The notes under the pieces: model-generated
What the model was told of the DNA's origin: nothing
The model's input: the letters and a program-made list of their open reading frames with translations, nothing else
The model's database searches: none
Assembly: GCF_027244095.1 (NCBI RefSeq)
Contig: NC_069662.1
Location: 143,424,294-143,488,293 of the forward strand
DNA: 64,000 bases
Origin: Hemicordylus capensis
Lineage: Eukaryota; Chordata; Lepidosauria; Squamata; Cordylidae
Direction of reading: 5' to 3'
Position numbers and translations under genes: made by a program
Shown here: positions 1 to 11,170 of the stretch, piece by piece
Layout of the letters: each line of letters begins with the position of its first letter
How positions within the stretch are numbered: position 1 is the stretch's first letter

Positions 1-92
1 CTGGAACACACTCCCAAATGAAATCAATATCTCCCCATCTCTGATTGTTTTTAAATGACTTTTGAAAACACACCTGTTTTATCAGGCTTTAG
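1..92 (+). repeat. L2-type LINE, 3' end of ORF2 and UTR, first part
   Basis: Codes in the plus direction for the typical end of L2 ORF2 (WN.LPNEI..SPSL..FK..LKTH.F). It is split by a minus-strand L2 fragment and resumes at about 481. Confidence 0.6.
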
Positions 93-480
93 TTTGTTTG
101 TTTATTTTATTTCTATACCGCCTGATATAGAAATCTCCAGGCAATGTAAAAATTAAAACATAATATAAAACAATATCAAACAGTTAAAATTCATAAAACA
201 GCTAAACTCTCAATAAATAAAAACACATTAAAATATAGATTTCAATTAAAATCCTGGGAAAACAGGTACGTCTTCAGGGTTTTCCTAAAAGCAAACAGAG
301 AATCTGCTCTTATTTCAGCAGGGAGCACATTCCAAAGCCCCGGAGCAGCCACAGAGAAGGCCCAGTTCTGAGTCACCACCAAACATGACAGCAGCAGCTG
401 TAACTGGACCTCTCCAGATGATCATAATAGGTGTCAGGATTCAGGCCAGAGAAAGTACTCTCTTAAGTACCCTGGACCTT
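93..480 (-). repeat. L2-type LINE 3' fragment inserted into another L2
   Basis: The minus-strand 3' tail begins with the 'tttctataccgcctgat' type end, then the C-terminal ORF2 region (AFSVAAPGLWNVLPAEI-like in reverse). It interrupts the plus-strand L2 on either side. Confidence 0.6.
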
Positions 481-612
481 TATGATGTTTGAAAGTTTTT
501 TAAAGTTTTATTTATGGTAATTTTAATCTGTTTATATGATTTTTAGGCTTTGGTTTGATTAGATTGTAAACTGCCTTGAGATTTTATATAAGGAGGTATA
601 TAAAGGAAAAAC
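481..612 (+). repeat. L2-type LINE 3' UTR, second part
   Basis: Ends with 'aaactgccttgagatttt...ggaggtatataaa', the usual L2 tail, continuing the fragment that began at 1. Confidence 0.55.
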
Positions 613-723
613 TAACTGGTTCTTTTAATTTCAAAGGCTCTTCCTTGAGTAAACTTCATCAATTTGACAGCAAATGCTTCCAAACATTTTTGGCAGGGCT
701 TAATAATGTTTAGCATGTTTATA

Positions 724-1669
724 CAGGTGAACCCCATTATCCACAGGGGTTCCATTTTCCACTACAATCACAGATAACAGCACTGAAGAAAAGGGGCCAT
801 TAAGTCAATGGGATAGGGGCAGTTAGGTTCCTGGAGGCTTCAAAATTGCAAAAAAATGGTGAAAACAAGCAGATATAATGCAAAGTGCCCTACCATGCTT
901 TGGTCTGCAGCAGTCCCACAATGCCCCCCAAGCATCAAAACTTGCCATTTCCCCACGATTTTTCACAGGGATAAAAAAATCCTTTAAATGGTGAATGGAA
1001 ATGACCTTGGAGGTCATTTCTGGACACCCCAAACTGTGGATATGAGGAAATTAACCCTTTCAAACCATTTCCCCCTGAGTATGCCAAGGTCGGGTGTCAA
1101 CTACCCAATGACGGATACATGGAACTGTGGCTGTTGGGACTGCGAACGGCAAGGTTTGCCTGTATCTCTTTTGAAATGTTCTGCAGATGGGTTAGTATTA
1201 TTAAATATAGTTAACCCTCGCCAGCCTCTAGGGTTTCATTATGGCAAAACCTCTCCATTGACAAATTCACAGTTGGTGAGGCATTAATGTCTATGGGAAA
1301 CGGGGTTAGGGGAACCACAGCCAGAAAAAGACCTAAAAATAAAAGATTTTGGGTTTTCACAAAAAAAATCCTATAATATTGCCAAGAGTCACCAAGAGGA
1401 ATAAGCAGATTGAACCTCTGGAAATTTTTTGAACCCCCCCCAAATCACTCAAAGGCATTTTAAATTGGCAAGGGACAGCAAGGGTCACCAAGAGGAATGA
1501 GCAGATCAAACCTCTGAACCCCCCCCATCACTGAAACCACCCCCCCATCACTAAAAAACTTCTCCAACCATGGATACTTGAGTAAATTGTGGCAAGATCT
1601 GTCACAATTTCCTATTTTCATATACTAAAAACTGCAGTTGGTAAAACCATGGTTGGCAAGGGATGATTG
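724..1669. mobile_element. Non-autonomous pogo/Tigger-like DNA transposon
   Basis: The left end CAGGTGAACCCCATTATCC and the inverted right end CAATCATCCCTTGCCAACC resemble Tigger termini, and TA flanks both sides (722-723, 1670-1671). No transposase frame is seen. Another Tigger-like end (gttaaccctcgccagcc) at about 1210 suggests a composite or nested copy. The ends are diverged, so the class is tentative. Confidence 0.45.
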
Positions 1670-1672
1670 TAC

Positions 1673-3461
1673 ACATTTTTATTTTATTTTTATTTAACGT
1701 ATTTTTATACCGTCCAAAACTCACTTCTCTGGGAGGTTTACAACAAAATAAATAACAGAAAAAATTAAAACATTATTTAAAATAAAGTGAAAGCAAAAAA
1801 AGTTAAAATATTACAATTTAATATTTTAACACAATGTTTTAAAACAATGTTAAAACTATTTAAACAGTATTTATTTTAAAAGCCTGGGTGAACAGATGCG
1901 TCTTTAAAGATTTTTTTAAAAATTGTCAGAAATGGGGAGGCTCTTATTTCAGCAGGGAGCACATTCCAAAACCTTGGGGCAGTAGTGGAGAAGGCCCATC
2001 CCCAAGTAGCCACCAGATGAGCCAGTGGCAACTGCAGATGGACCTCTCCTGATGATCTCAGTGGGTGGTGGGGTTCATGACGAAGAAGACATTCTCTTAA
2101 ATACCCAGGGCCCAAGCTGTTTATGGTTTTATAGGTTATAACCAGCACCTTGTATTTTGCCCAGAAACTTATTGGCAGCCAGTGTAGCTCTTTCAGTACA
2201 GGAGTAATATGGTCTTTCAAAGATGACCCAGAGACCAACTTAGTTGCCCCATTCTGGACCAGCTGTAGTTTCCGGACTACATACAAAGGCAACCCCACAT
2301 AGAGTGCATTGCAGTAATCCAGCCTGGAGGTTACCAGCATATGTACCACTGTCCTGAGGTTGTTTATCTCAAGAAATGGAGGCAGCTGGCTTATCAGCCG
2401 AAGCTGATAAAAAGCACCTCTGGCCACTGCCTTGACCTGGGATACCAGGGAGAGGCTTGGATACAGAAGCACCCCCAGACTGCATATCTTCCTTCCGGGG
2501 AAGTGTGACCCTATCCAGAACAGGAAGATCAAACTTATCTCCCGAGTTTTGACCATGCACAATGAGTACCTTCATATTATCTGGATTCAATCTCAGTTTG
2601 TTATCTCTCACCCAGCCCATCACCACATTCAGGAAGGCACTTAGGGAGGTTATGTCCTCTCCCGATGATATTGACATGGAGAAATAGATGCGGGTGTCAT
2701 CAGCATACTGATAACACCCTGCACTAAATCTCCTGATGATCTCTCCCTGAGGTTTCATGTAAATATTAAACAACATCAAAGACAATACGGAGCCCTGAGG
2801 GACACCATACAAAAGTTCCGATTTCGAAGAACAACAGTCTCCAAGGGACACCATCTGAAACCTGCCCAAAAGGTAGGAGCAGAACTAATGCAAAGTAGTG
2901 CCCCCCACCAACCCCTCAGATGCTCCAGAAGGATACTATGGCCGATAGTACTGAAAGCCACCGAGAAGTCCAAAAGGACCAACAGAGTCAAACTCCTTCT
3001 GTCAATTCGCAATTGGAGATCACCCATCTGGTCCACCAAGGTGGTCTCCACCCCATAGCCCAACCAAAAGTCAGTCTGAAATGGGTCTAGATAATCGGTT
3101 TTCTCCAAGACTGTCTGGAGCTGGGAGGCCACCACCCTCTCAATTACCTTGCCCAGCCATGGAAGGTTGGAGACAGGCCTATAGTTTCTCAACTGTGAGG
3201 GATCCAAGGCAGGCTTCAGAAGCGGTCTAATAATTGCCTCCTTAAAACAAGGATGCATTCAGCCCTCCTGCAGAGAAGCATTTATGATCTCTACCAGGTC
3301 TTCTACAACAACCCACCTGCCAGATAGTATAAAGTATGTCAGGCAAGGATCAAGAGAACAGGTGTTAGGCTACACCTCTCCAAGCAGCTCATCCATGTCC
3401 TCAGGAGTCACAAACTGGAACTGATCCAACCTAAGCATACAAGAGGAGTTGCTAGACACTT
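1673..3461 (-). mobile_element. L2-type LINE, 5'-truncated, reverse transcriptase remnant
   Basis: Minus-strand frames cover the RT: FKEAIIRPLLKPALDPSQL, NYRPVSNLPWLGKVIERVV, YGVPQGSVLS, QYADDT, then the C-terminus LVQNGATKLVSGSS, LHWLPI and APRFWNVLPAEIRASP. The coding region is spread over several frames, so it is a dead copy. The 3' tail at 1680-1740 is the usual 'tttttataccgtccaaaa' end. The endonuclease domain is missing. Confidence 0.85.
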
Positions 3462-5283
3462 CATAAGAACATAAGAACAGCCGTGCTGGATCAGGTCCAA
3501 GGCCCATATAGTCCAGCATCCTGTTTCACACAGTGGCCCACCAGATGCCGCTGGAAGCCCACAGGCAGGAGTTGAGGGCATGCCTTCTCTCCTGCTGTTA
3601 GTCCCCTGCAATTGGTACTCAGGCATCCTGCCTCTGAGGCTGGAGGTAGCCTATAGCCCTCTGACTAGTAGCCGATGATAGACCTCTCCTCCATGAAGTT
3701 ATCCAAACCCCTCTTAAAGCCATCCAGGTTTTTGGCTGTCAACACATCTTGTGGTAGAGAATTCCACAAGTTGATTATGCATTGTGTGAAAAAGTACTTC
3801 CGTTTGTTGGTCCTATACCTCCTGGCAATCAATGTCATGGAGTGACCCCGGGTTCTAGTGTTGTGTGAGAGGGAAAAGAATTTCTCTCTCTCCACTTTCT
3901 CCAAACCGTGCATGATTTTATAGACCTCTATCATTTCTCCCCACAATCATCTTTTTTTCTAAACAAAAAAGCCCCAGGTGTTGTAGCCTTGCCTCATAAG
4001 AAAGGTGCTCTAGGCCCCTGATCACCTTGGTTGCCCTCTTCTGCACCTTTTCCAATTCTACAATGTTGTTTTTTAGATGTAGTGACCAGAATTGTACACA
4101 GTACTACAGGTGTGGCCGCACCATCATTTTGTATAAGGGCATTATAATATTAACAATTTTATTTTCAATCGGCTTCCTAATGATCCCTAGCATGGAATTG
4201 GCCATTTTCACAGCTGCCATGCATTGAGTTGACACTTTCAACAAGCTGTCCCTCATGACCCCAAGATCCCTCGCCTGTTCAGTTGCCGACAGCTCAGCTC
4301 CCATCAGCGTATAATTGAAGTTGGGGTTTTTTGTCCCAATGTGCATCACTTTACACTTGCCAACATTGAACCGCATTTGCCATTTTGTCGCTCACTCCCC
4401 CAGTTTGGAGATCCTTTTGGAGCTGCTCACAATCCGTTTTGGATATCACTACCCAAAAGAGTTTGGTATCATCTGCATATTTGGCCACCTCGCTGCTTAC
4501 CCCTACTTCTAGATCACTGATGAATAAATTAAAAAGCACCAGTCCCACTTCTTACTTCCCTCCATTGTGAAAACTCTCCATTTATCCCTACCCTCTGTTT
4601 CCTGTCTTTCAAACAATTAGCAATCCACACATGTACTTGTCCCCTTATCCCATGCTTGCTAAGTTTCCTCAGGAGTCTTTGATGAGGAACTTTGTCAAAA
4701 GCTTTTTGGAAGTCCAGGTATACTATGTCAACTGGATCACCTTGATCCACACACTTGTTGACCCTCTCAAAGAACTCCAAAAGGTTGGTGAGGCAAGATT
4801 TACCTTTGCAGCAGCCATGCTGGTTCTCCCTTAGCAGGGCTTGTTCTTCTATGTGCTTTACAATTTAATCCTTGAGGATGCTTTCTATCAATTTGCCTGG
4901 AACGGACGTTAAGCTAACTGGCCTATAATTTCCCGGATCGCCCTAGATCCCTTTTTGAAAATCGGTGTTACATTGGCTACTTTCCAGTCCTCTGGTACAG
5001 AGCCCGATTGCAGGGATAAGTTATATATTTTAGCAAGGAGGTCAGCAATTTCACGTTTGAGTTCTTTGAGGACTCTTGGATGGATGCCATCCAGCCCTGG
5101 CGATTTGCTAGTTTTCAGTTTTTCCAGACAGTTTAGAACATCATCTCTTGTCACTTCTATCTGACTCAGTTCTTTAGCCTCCATCCCTGAAAAGCCTAGT
5201 TCAGGAACAGGTATATGCTCAGTATCTTCTGCCGTGAAGACGGATGCAAAGAACTCATTGAGTGTCTCTGCAACCTCCATAGC

Positions 5284-5487
5284 CTCCTTAATAATCCACC
5301 CACAGCAGAGTACCTCCAGTGACTGTTGCTGGTGTCTATCTTATGTTTCTTTTTAGGTTGTGAGCCCTTTGGGGACTGGGATCCATCTTATTTATTTATT
5401 TATTATTTCTCTATGTAAACTGCCCAGAGCCATTTTTTGGAAGGACGGTATAGAAATTGAATGAATGAATGAATGAATGAATGATCC
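5284..5487 (+). repeat. LINE 3'-tail repeat (family X) inside the CR1
   Basis: A 250-bp type dispersed repeat: 'ccagtgactgttgctggtgtctatcttatg', 'ttgtgagccctttggggac' and the end 'ggtatagaaattgaatg', followed by (aatg)n. Other copies are at 14415, 30086, 32736, 38436, 51003 and 63385. It is probably the 3' unit of a CR1/L2 subfamily or a SINE using that tail. Confidence 0.6.
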
Positions 5488-5565
5488 CTTTCACTCCCTC
5501 ATTGTCTAATGGTCCAACTGCCTCACTGGCAGGTTTCCTGCTTCTGATGTATTTAAAGAAGTTTT

Positions 5566-5690
5566 TGTTTTTAATTGTTTTTATGTGTTTTAACTGTTTT
5601 ATCATTGTGAACTGCCCAGAGACACATGTGTGGGGTGGTATAAAAGTGTAATAATAAACAAACAAACAAACAAATAAATAAATTCCCCTT
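5566..5690 (+). repeat. L2-type LINE 3' tail with (aaac)n/(aaat)n end
   Basis: 'actgttttatcattgtgaactgcccagag...ggtataaaagtgtaataataaac' is an L2-type terminus with simple-repeat tail. It splits the KNFFKYIRSRK region of the CR1. Confidence 0.55.
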
Positions 5691-6640
5691 GATGATTTTA
5701 GCTAAATGTTCCTCAAACTCTCTTTTTGCTTCCCTTATTCACCTTGCATTTCTTTTGCCAGAGTTCTCTTCCTTTGGACAGGCCTTCCAATTTTGGAAAG
5801 AAATCTTCTTCCTTTTTATGGCTTCCTTGACGGTACTTGTTAGCCATGCTGGCACCCTCCTGGACTTAGTGGTACCTTTCATCCTTTTGGATATATAATC
5901 TACTATTGTGGTTTTGAGTAAACTCCAAGCATTCTGGAGCAAAGTGACTCTCCTGATTTTCCCTTTCAGTTTTCTTTTCAGCATACTCCTCATTTTGGAG
6001 AAGTTTCCTCTTCTGAAATTCAAAATGTCTGTGTTAGACTTCCTTGGTGATTCTCTCCCCGCATGTATGCTGAATTTGATCGCACTATCTTAACTGTTTC
6101 CTAAAGGCTCGATGACACTGACATCACGCACCAGGGGTGCCACTCAAGTTTAAGTCCAAGGTCGCCTTTTCTCTGGTCGGTTCCATGACCAACTGTTCTA
6201 GGGCACAGTCATTCAGTGTATCTAGAAATTTGACCTCTCTGTCATTACCTGACTGTGAATTTACCCAGTCTATGTGTGCCCAGTCTATGTGTGGGTAATT
6301 GAAGTCACCCATTATTACAGCCCTGCCTCTCCTTGACATCTCCCTGATTTCCTGCTGCAACTCCCAGTCACTGTCAGTGTTTTGATCCAGAGGGCGATAG
6401 CATGTCCCCAGTAGCACATTTCCTTTCAGGCCTTGTATTGTCACCCACAGGGTTTCTGTGGAGGACTCCAGTCTACCTAGGTTTTCTAGCTTGTCAGATT
6501 CTATCCCTCCTTTAACATACAGTGCTACTCCACCTCCAAGGCGCCCCTCCCTGTCCTTTCTATAGAGTTTATATGCAGGGATAACAGTATCCCACTGGTT
6601 CTCACTGTTCCAACTTTGTAGTTCTCATTGTTCCACCATG

Positions 6641-7835
6641 TTGAGTTGGAAGGCTACTCTGTGAAGAGCAGACACAGCTGAGAAAGTGAGCAAGCTTTTC
6701 TAAACATCTAGCCTTTCCCCCTTCAAACAAAGTAACAGGAAGAAGGGAGATTTTCATGGGCTGTTTCTCTTTAAGGGGTAGGTCTTAGTCTCTCTCTGTG
6801 TGTGTGATTTGCGAGGGTTAGAATTTCCCAGGGCTAGGATTTGCAAGGGCTACCAAACTCCAGTGTTTACTTTGTGCCTGCCTGGAGCGGGTGGAGTCAG
6901 CTAGGGCTGGGAGAAGCCCCACATTCCTTTCCTTTGACTCACATCCTGTGTCTCAGTTGGAAGGCTACTCTACATAAGAGGTGAAGGCCCCAGAGCACAG
7001 TGAACAGAGCATAGCAAACAGGGATAGCAAACAGGATGTAGGAGTTTTGCAGGAGTTTAGCGGGAAGTGTGTGGGGGAGTTTGGAACAAACCTCTGTGAT
7101 CACAAGGAGCCTGGTGGAGAAGAGAACGTAAGTACATATCCCTCCCTCGTATCCCTCATATTCTTGGGAAAGGCTGTTTGGACAGCTAAATAGCTGACCA
7201 TTACAGCTGAGACCTATCCTTCTAATATACTATCTAATAAACAGATAATAAACTACTTCTAATAAACTATCTCTGGGCACTTCCCAGTGTATTGCACAGA
7301 GAGCCACATGTATGGCTATTTGCCCCATGGGCAGAAGTCATGGGTGTGTGCTCGGTGCAAGGAGCTCCTGGCTCTCAGGGAACAAATCCGTTCCCCTGAG
7401 ACCAAGGTGGCGGATCTGGAGAAGCTCAGAGAGACAGAGAGGCATGTGGACGAGACCTTCAGGGATGTGATAGAGGCATCCCACTCCAGGGCTGGTAGCT
7501 CCTCTGCTGTCAGGGAGCATGAAGGTCTTGGGCAAGGAGGACATCGGTCTGAGGAAGAGGGAACTGCTCCTTTAGAAGGGACCCCTTCCATGGATGATGA
7601 GCCCATATCCTCCCGCACAGGGGATGCTCCTCTGTGGGGTGGGAGCCTCCTTGTAGTGGGTGATTCGATCATTAGAGGTATAGAGAGATGGATTTGTGAC
7701 CCGCGTTTTGACTGTACGGTGACTTGTCTGCCTAGTGCGAAGGTTGCGGACATCACACGGCGTCTAGACAGACTCCTAGGCAGTGCTGGGGAGGAGACAG
7801 TTGTCATGGTGCATGTCAGCACCAATAGGGGTGTG
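6641..7835 (+). mobile_element. CR1 LINE 5' end: UTR and truncated ORF1 with esterase-like domain
   Basis: From about 7287 the plus strand encodes YCTESHMYGYLPHGQKSWVC and CKELLAL (the zinc-ribbon-like start of CR1 ORF1, one Cys replaced by Ser). A coiled-coil stretch follows, then SLLVVGDSIIRGIERW and TVVMVHV, the SGNH-hydrolase-like domain. The frame breaks off at 7835 where a GC-rich repeat begins. The stretch 6641-7286 is probably 5' UTR. It sits back to back with the minus-strand CR1 to its left. Confidence 0.7.
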
Positions 7836-8234
7836 TCCAAACCGGTCTGGAGGCCATTCTAAAGGCCTCCGAACTTCCAGACCGGTTCGGACTTGGCCGG
7901 TCTGGGTCCGGGTGGGGGGGTCTTCCTTTAAGGGCGGGAGGGCTTGCTTACCCCTCCCGCCTCTTTGCCCCCTCCAGCGCCCGTATTCTATTGTATAATT
8001 GGGGCGCTGGAAACCAGCCGCCCCAGCCACCTCCGCCACCCCCCCTGTGAGTGGATTAGGGGCAAAGGAAAGCTACTGCCGCCCTCCCGCCCTCCCACCC
8101 ATTGCCCCCCCGAGTGCTCACCACATTGTTTGCCAAAAAAAGAGAGGAGCTCGCGAACAGAGCTCCTCTTTTGCCAAAGTCTCAGGCCCAACTGGGGCCT
8201 TGGGCGCGCGCGCACGCGCGATAGGACTCCGGAT
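7836..8234. repeat. GC-rich multi-hairpin repeat
   Basis: Begins 'aggggtgtgtccaaaccggt' and holds several inverted repeats: AACCGGTCTGG (7839-7850) against CCAGACCGGTT (7876-7886); CCAGCGCCC against GGGGCGCTGG around 7975-8010; and GAGGAGCTC against GAGCTCCTC around 8144-8169. A run of alternating GC/CA bases at 8206-8220 is prone to Z-DNA. No protein frame is convincing. A related start ('tagggatg..c') is seen at 20037 and reversed near 55313. Confidence 0.5.
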
Positions 8235-8239
8235 CTAAT

Positions 8240-10075
8240 GGAACTTCCGCCGGAGGCCCGGTCTACCCGCCGGGAAGAACCTCTTAGGTAGGTTAGACAT
8301 TTTATTATTTTGCGGTCTCTCCTCCAAAAGCCAGCTTCTACTTATTCGATCTGCCTTTATCTTGGCTGCGTTGATGATCTGTTTCGGATAGCCCCTATCT
8401 AGCAATTGATTCGTGAGAGTGTGTGCCTCTTTTTCAAAGTCCAAATGATGAGTGGCATTCCTTTTTAGTCTTAAAAATTGGCTGTAAGGAAGTCCTTTCC
8501 GTAAATGATCTGGATGCCATGAATCAAAGTGGAGAAGCATGTTCTTGTCTGTAGGTTTTCGATGGTTGAAAGAAAATAGACCTGTCTTGTCCTATGTTAA
8601 TGTGTGTATCCAAAAATGCTATTTTATGTAAATTGGAGACCATAGTGAATTTAATAGAAGAATGGATAGAGTTAATCCAAAGATCAAATTCAAAAAGTTT
8701 TGTGTGATCTTGGAAAATTATGAAAATATCATCAATAAACCGTTTGTATGTTATGATATGTCTGAAAAATGGATTTTGTTCTTGAGACAAGATCTTACCC
8801 TCTTCCAACTCCGACATGAATAAGCATGCAAGACTTGGAGCCATGGTGTTGCCCATGGCAACCCCCTTGTGTTGAAAATAGAATTGCTCCTTGAACCTAA
8901 AAAAACTTTTCTCCAAAACAATATCTGCCAATTCCATGATAAAGTAAGAAGGAATAGACTTGTCAACCCTTTTATCCAAGAAATTACATATGGTAATCCT
9001 CGCCTCATCCAAAGGTATGTTAGAGTAGAGGGAAGTCACATCCAAAGTGACCAATGTACAGTCTTCAGGTACCTGCATACCTTCCAGCTGATGGATAAGA
9101 TCCTTGGTGTCTTTTATATACGAGGCAATGTGTGGGACAAATGGGCTGAGAAAAGAATCTATAAAGATGGATAGTGGTTCCAGTATAGAATCATAACCTG
9201 ATACGATAGGACGACCAGGAGGGGAACTCAAACTTTTATGGATCTTTGGTAATGTGTAGAAGATAGGAGTACGTCCATGTGATTTCATTAAGAATTTGGC
9301 TATAGGCTCAGAGATAAGGTTTAGTGAAATCCCTTCTTGTACCACTATCCTAATTAGATATTTGATTTTTTCAGTAGGATCACTCATGATAGGTTTATAC
9401 GTAGTAGTGTCTGATAGTATACGGAGTATTTCTCTTTCATAATCTTCAATATTCATAATCACCACTGCCCCACCTTTGTCTGCCGGTTTAATAATAATGG
9501 ACTTATCGTTTTTTAGCGAGTTCAAGGCTTGCCAATCCTGTTTAGAAAAATTGTTGTAACCCATTCGGTACTTTTTGTTATAATCATCCTGCAACAGGTT
9601 AATTCTAGTTTCTATTTGTTTGTAGAAAACTGTAATATTTGGGTCATCCACAATTGGACAAAATGTGGATTTGATTTTAAAGACCTGTTTTCCCAAAGAA
9701 GGAGGGGCACCGAAAAATTTTTGTAGTTTCAATAGCCTGATTAATTTGAATAAGTCCTTCTTCAAATCAAAATCGTTATGAACAGGTTTGGGAACAAAAT
9801 TCAAACCCAAATTTAGAATTCTGAGTTCTTTTGGCATCAAAATTCGAGAAAAGTTGATTACTACATCCTTTTCCGTGGATGTGGTCCCCTGTCTCTTTGA
9901 AAAAAAGAAGAGTAAGATGAAGAATGGGCATAATTTCTTTTGGTTTTAGCAACCCTATCTAGTCTATGTCGTCTACCATAGCACCAATTATCCTCGTCTG
10001 ATGTATTTGGAGAACCTTCCTCAGTAAGATCACTCTCAGAGGTACTCAATGGTTCTCTCCACCTGTTTTTCTTCT
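8240..10075 (-). mobile_element. Penelope-like retroelement, RT region
   Basis: A 438-residue frame (9840-8524) has the Penelope RT series: KSIIIKPADKGGAVVIMN, FYTLPKIHKSLSSPPGRPIV, LVTLDVTSLYSNIP, GVAMGNTMAPSLACLFM, and YKRFIDDIFII, where the YxDD-like box reads FIDD. The tail IAFLDTHI and a following frame (8540-8235; GLPYSQFLRLKRN) continue it. An N-terminal part (10049-9861) is in another frame, so there are at least two frame breaks. The GIY-YIG endonuclease expected at the C-terminus is not present: the element is cut at its 3' end near 8290. Confidence 0.85.
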
Positions 10076-10140
10076 ACTCGGGGGCGTGGCTAGCCCCTGT
10101 TTTTCTTCAATGGTTCTCTCCACCCCCTGTTTTTCTTCAG
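10047..10140. repeat. Short direct repeats beside the Penelope-like element
   Basis: The unit 'caatggttctctccacc' plus 'tgtttttcttc' occurs at 10047-10075 and 10108-10139, with an extra copy of the second half at 10096. Penelope elements are often flanked by partial tandem copies, so this may be an end structure. Between them lies 'ctcgggggcgtggctag', a motif also seen at 15300 and 54200. Confidence 0.4.
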
Positions 10141-11170
10141 CTCTGCCTGTCTCACTGTACCTCCATGTGGAATAGGCAACATTTCTGGGAATGCTACCTT
10201 GGAGGTCGTGGACTTCAATATGCTACCTATCAGCCTAAATTTGGCTTCCAGGACCTCCCAACTACATTTCCCCACATCGTTTGTGCCGACGTGCACCACA
10301 TCAGCTGTCTCCTCCTCAGCACTTTCACATCAGGCACTGAAGTAATTGTGGAGACTGAGTCTAAGTCAGCCCAAATATGAAATATTTTCCCCATGAAGAA
10401 TTCATTAAACACATCACAGCAGGAAATTGGTGGTTCCAGATTCTGATTCAAGGGATGAGGGGCACATACTAGCCCTATCACAACCCTGAACAACTCTGCC
10501 AGACATGAACTTGTGGATGCAATAGGACAGAAAAGAATTGCTTCTTTGCCATACATATTGCCTGAGCATAAATCTTCAAATGTGCTCTATATTGCAATCT
10601 GTCAGATTTGAGTCGGGTCTTTCTCCGTCTACCTTGCTGCTTCAGCCCCAGTAGTTCTTCCGTATACCAAGGGGCCAATTTTGAAGCAGGTCAGAGAGGA
10701 TGCTTAGGAGCAATCATGTCTACTGCCCTGGTGAGTTTTCTGCTCCAGTTCTCTACCAGAGCATCAACAGGATCACCAGCAGAGCCAACACTAAATCCCT
10801 CCAAGGCTTCTTGGAATCCTATTGGATCTAATAACCTTCAATAAACTGATTCCGAGACCACATTCAAAATGGTCTGGCACTTCAACAGGGATCCTGGTAA
10901 GGGGGATGTTACAGACCACAGCCACGCCACTTTCCTGCCCACAGTCCCTCACCCACTCCTCAACAGAGTAACCTGGAGGGAAAAGCTAGAACCAGACCAG
11001 CCTCCTCCAACCAGCTCTCTGTAATACATACTAGGTCAGCTCCTTCATCCACAATCAGATCATGGAGGGTTTCTGATTTGTTCTGGACTGACTTGGCATT
11101 GCAAAGGAGCAAGGTGAGCTTCCAAGGGTGGTTTGCACTGCTCCTCAAGGTCAAAGAGCTGGCAGGGCAG
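10141..11170 (-). mobile_element. L2/CR1-type LINE mosaic, endonuclease and linker
   Basis: Minus-strand pieces: LLLCNAKSVQNKSETLHDLI and DEGADLVCITESWL (endonuclease start, 11154-10960), PGYSVEEWVRDCGQESGVAV (about 10970-10910), and APWYTEELLGLKQQGRRRKT (linker, 10678-10480). Then comes an ORF1-type esterase stretch, VHVGTNDVGKCSWEVLEAKF (10290-10200). The order is not that of one intact element, so deletions or two insertions are likely. Confidence 0.65.

Larger units (their letters stand above)
3462..6640 (-). mobile_element. CR1 LINE, nearly whole ORF2, two insertions
   Basis: Reading on the minus strand: endonuclease part (LLGTCYRPLDQNTDSDWEL, MGDFNYPHIDW, about 6600-6124), linker (RRVPAWLTSTVKEAIKRKK), RT (LKTSKSPGLDGIHPRVLKE, VYLDFQKAFDKVPHQRLL, KYADDTKLF) and the CR1 end (MIEVYKIMHGLE, LFNLFISDLEVG). 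The 3' UTR ends at about 3465 with the typical 'taagaacataagaacagccgtgctgg' motif in reverse. The copy is split by short repeat insertions at about 5284-5487 and 5566-5690, broken in several frames, and 5'-truncated near 6640. Confidence 0.88.

Noticed and set aside
7287-7862. A host gene with an esterase-like domain
   Set aside because: It is CR1 ORF1: zinc-ribbon-like start, coiled coil, SGNH-like domain, truncated by a repeat.
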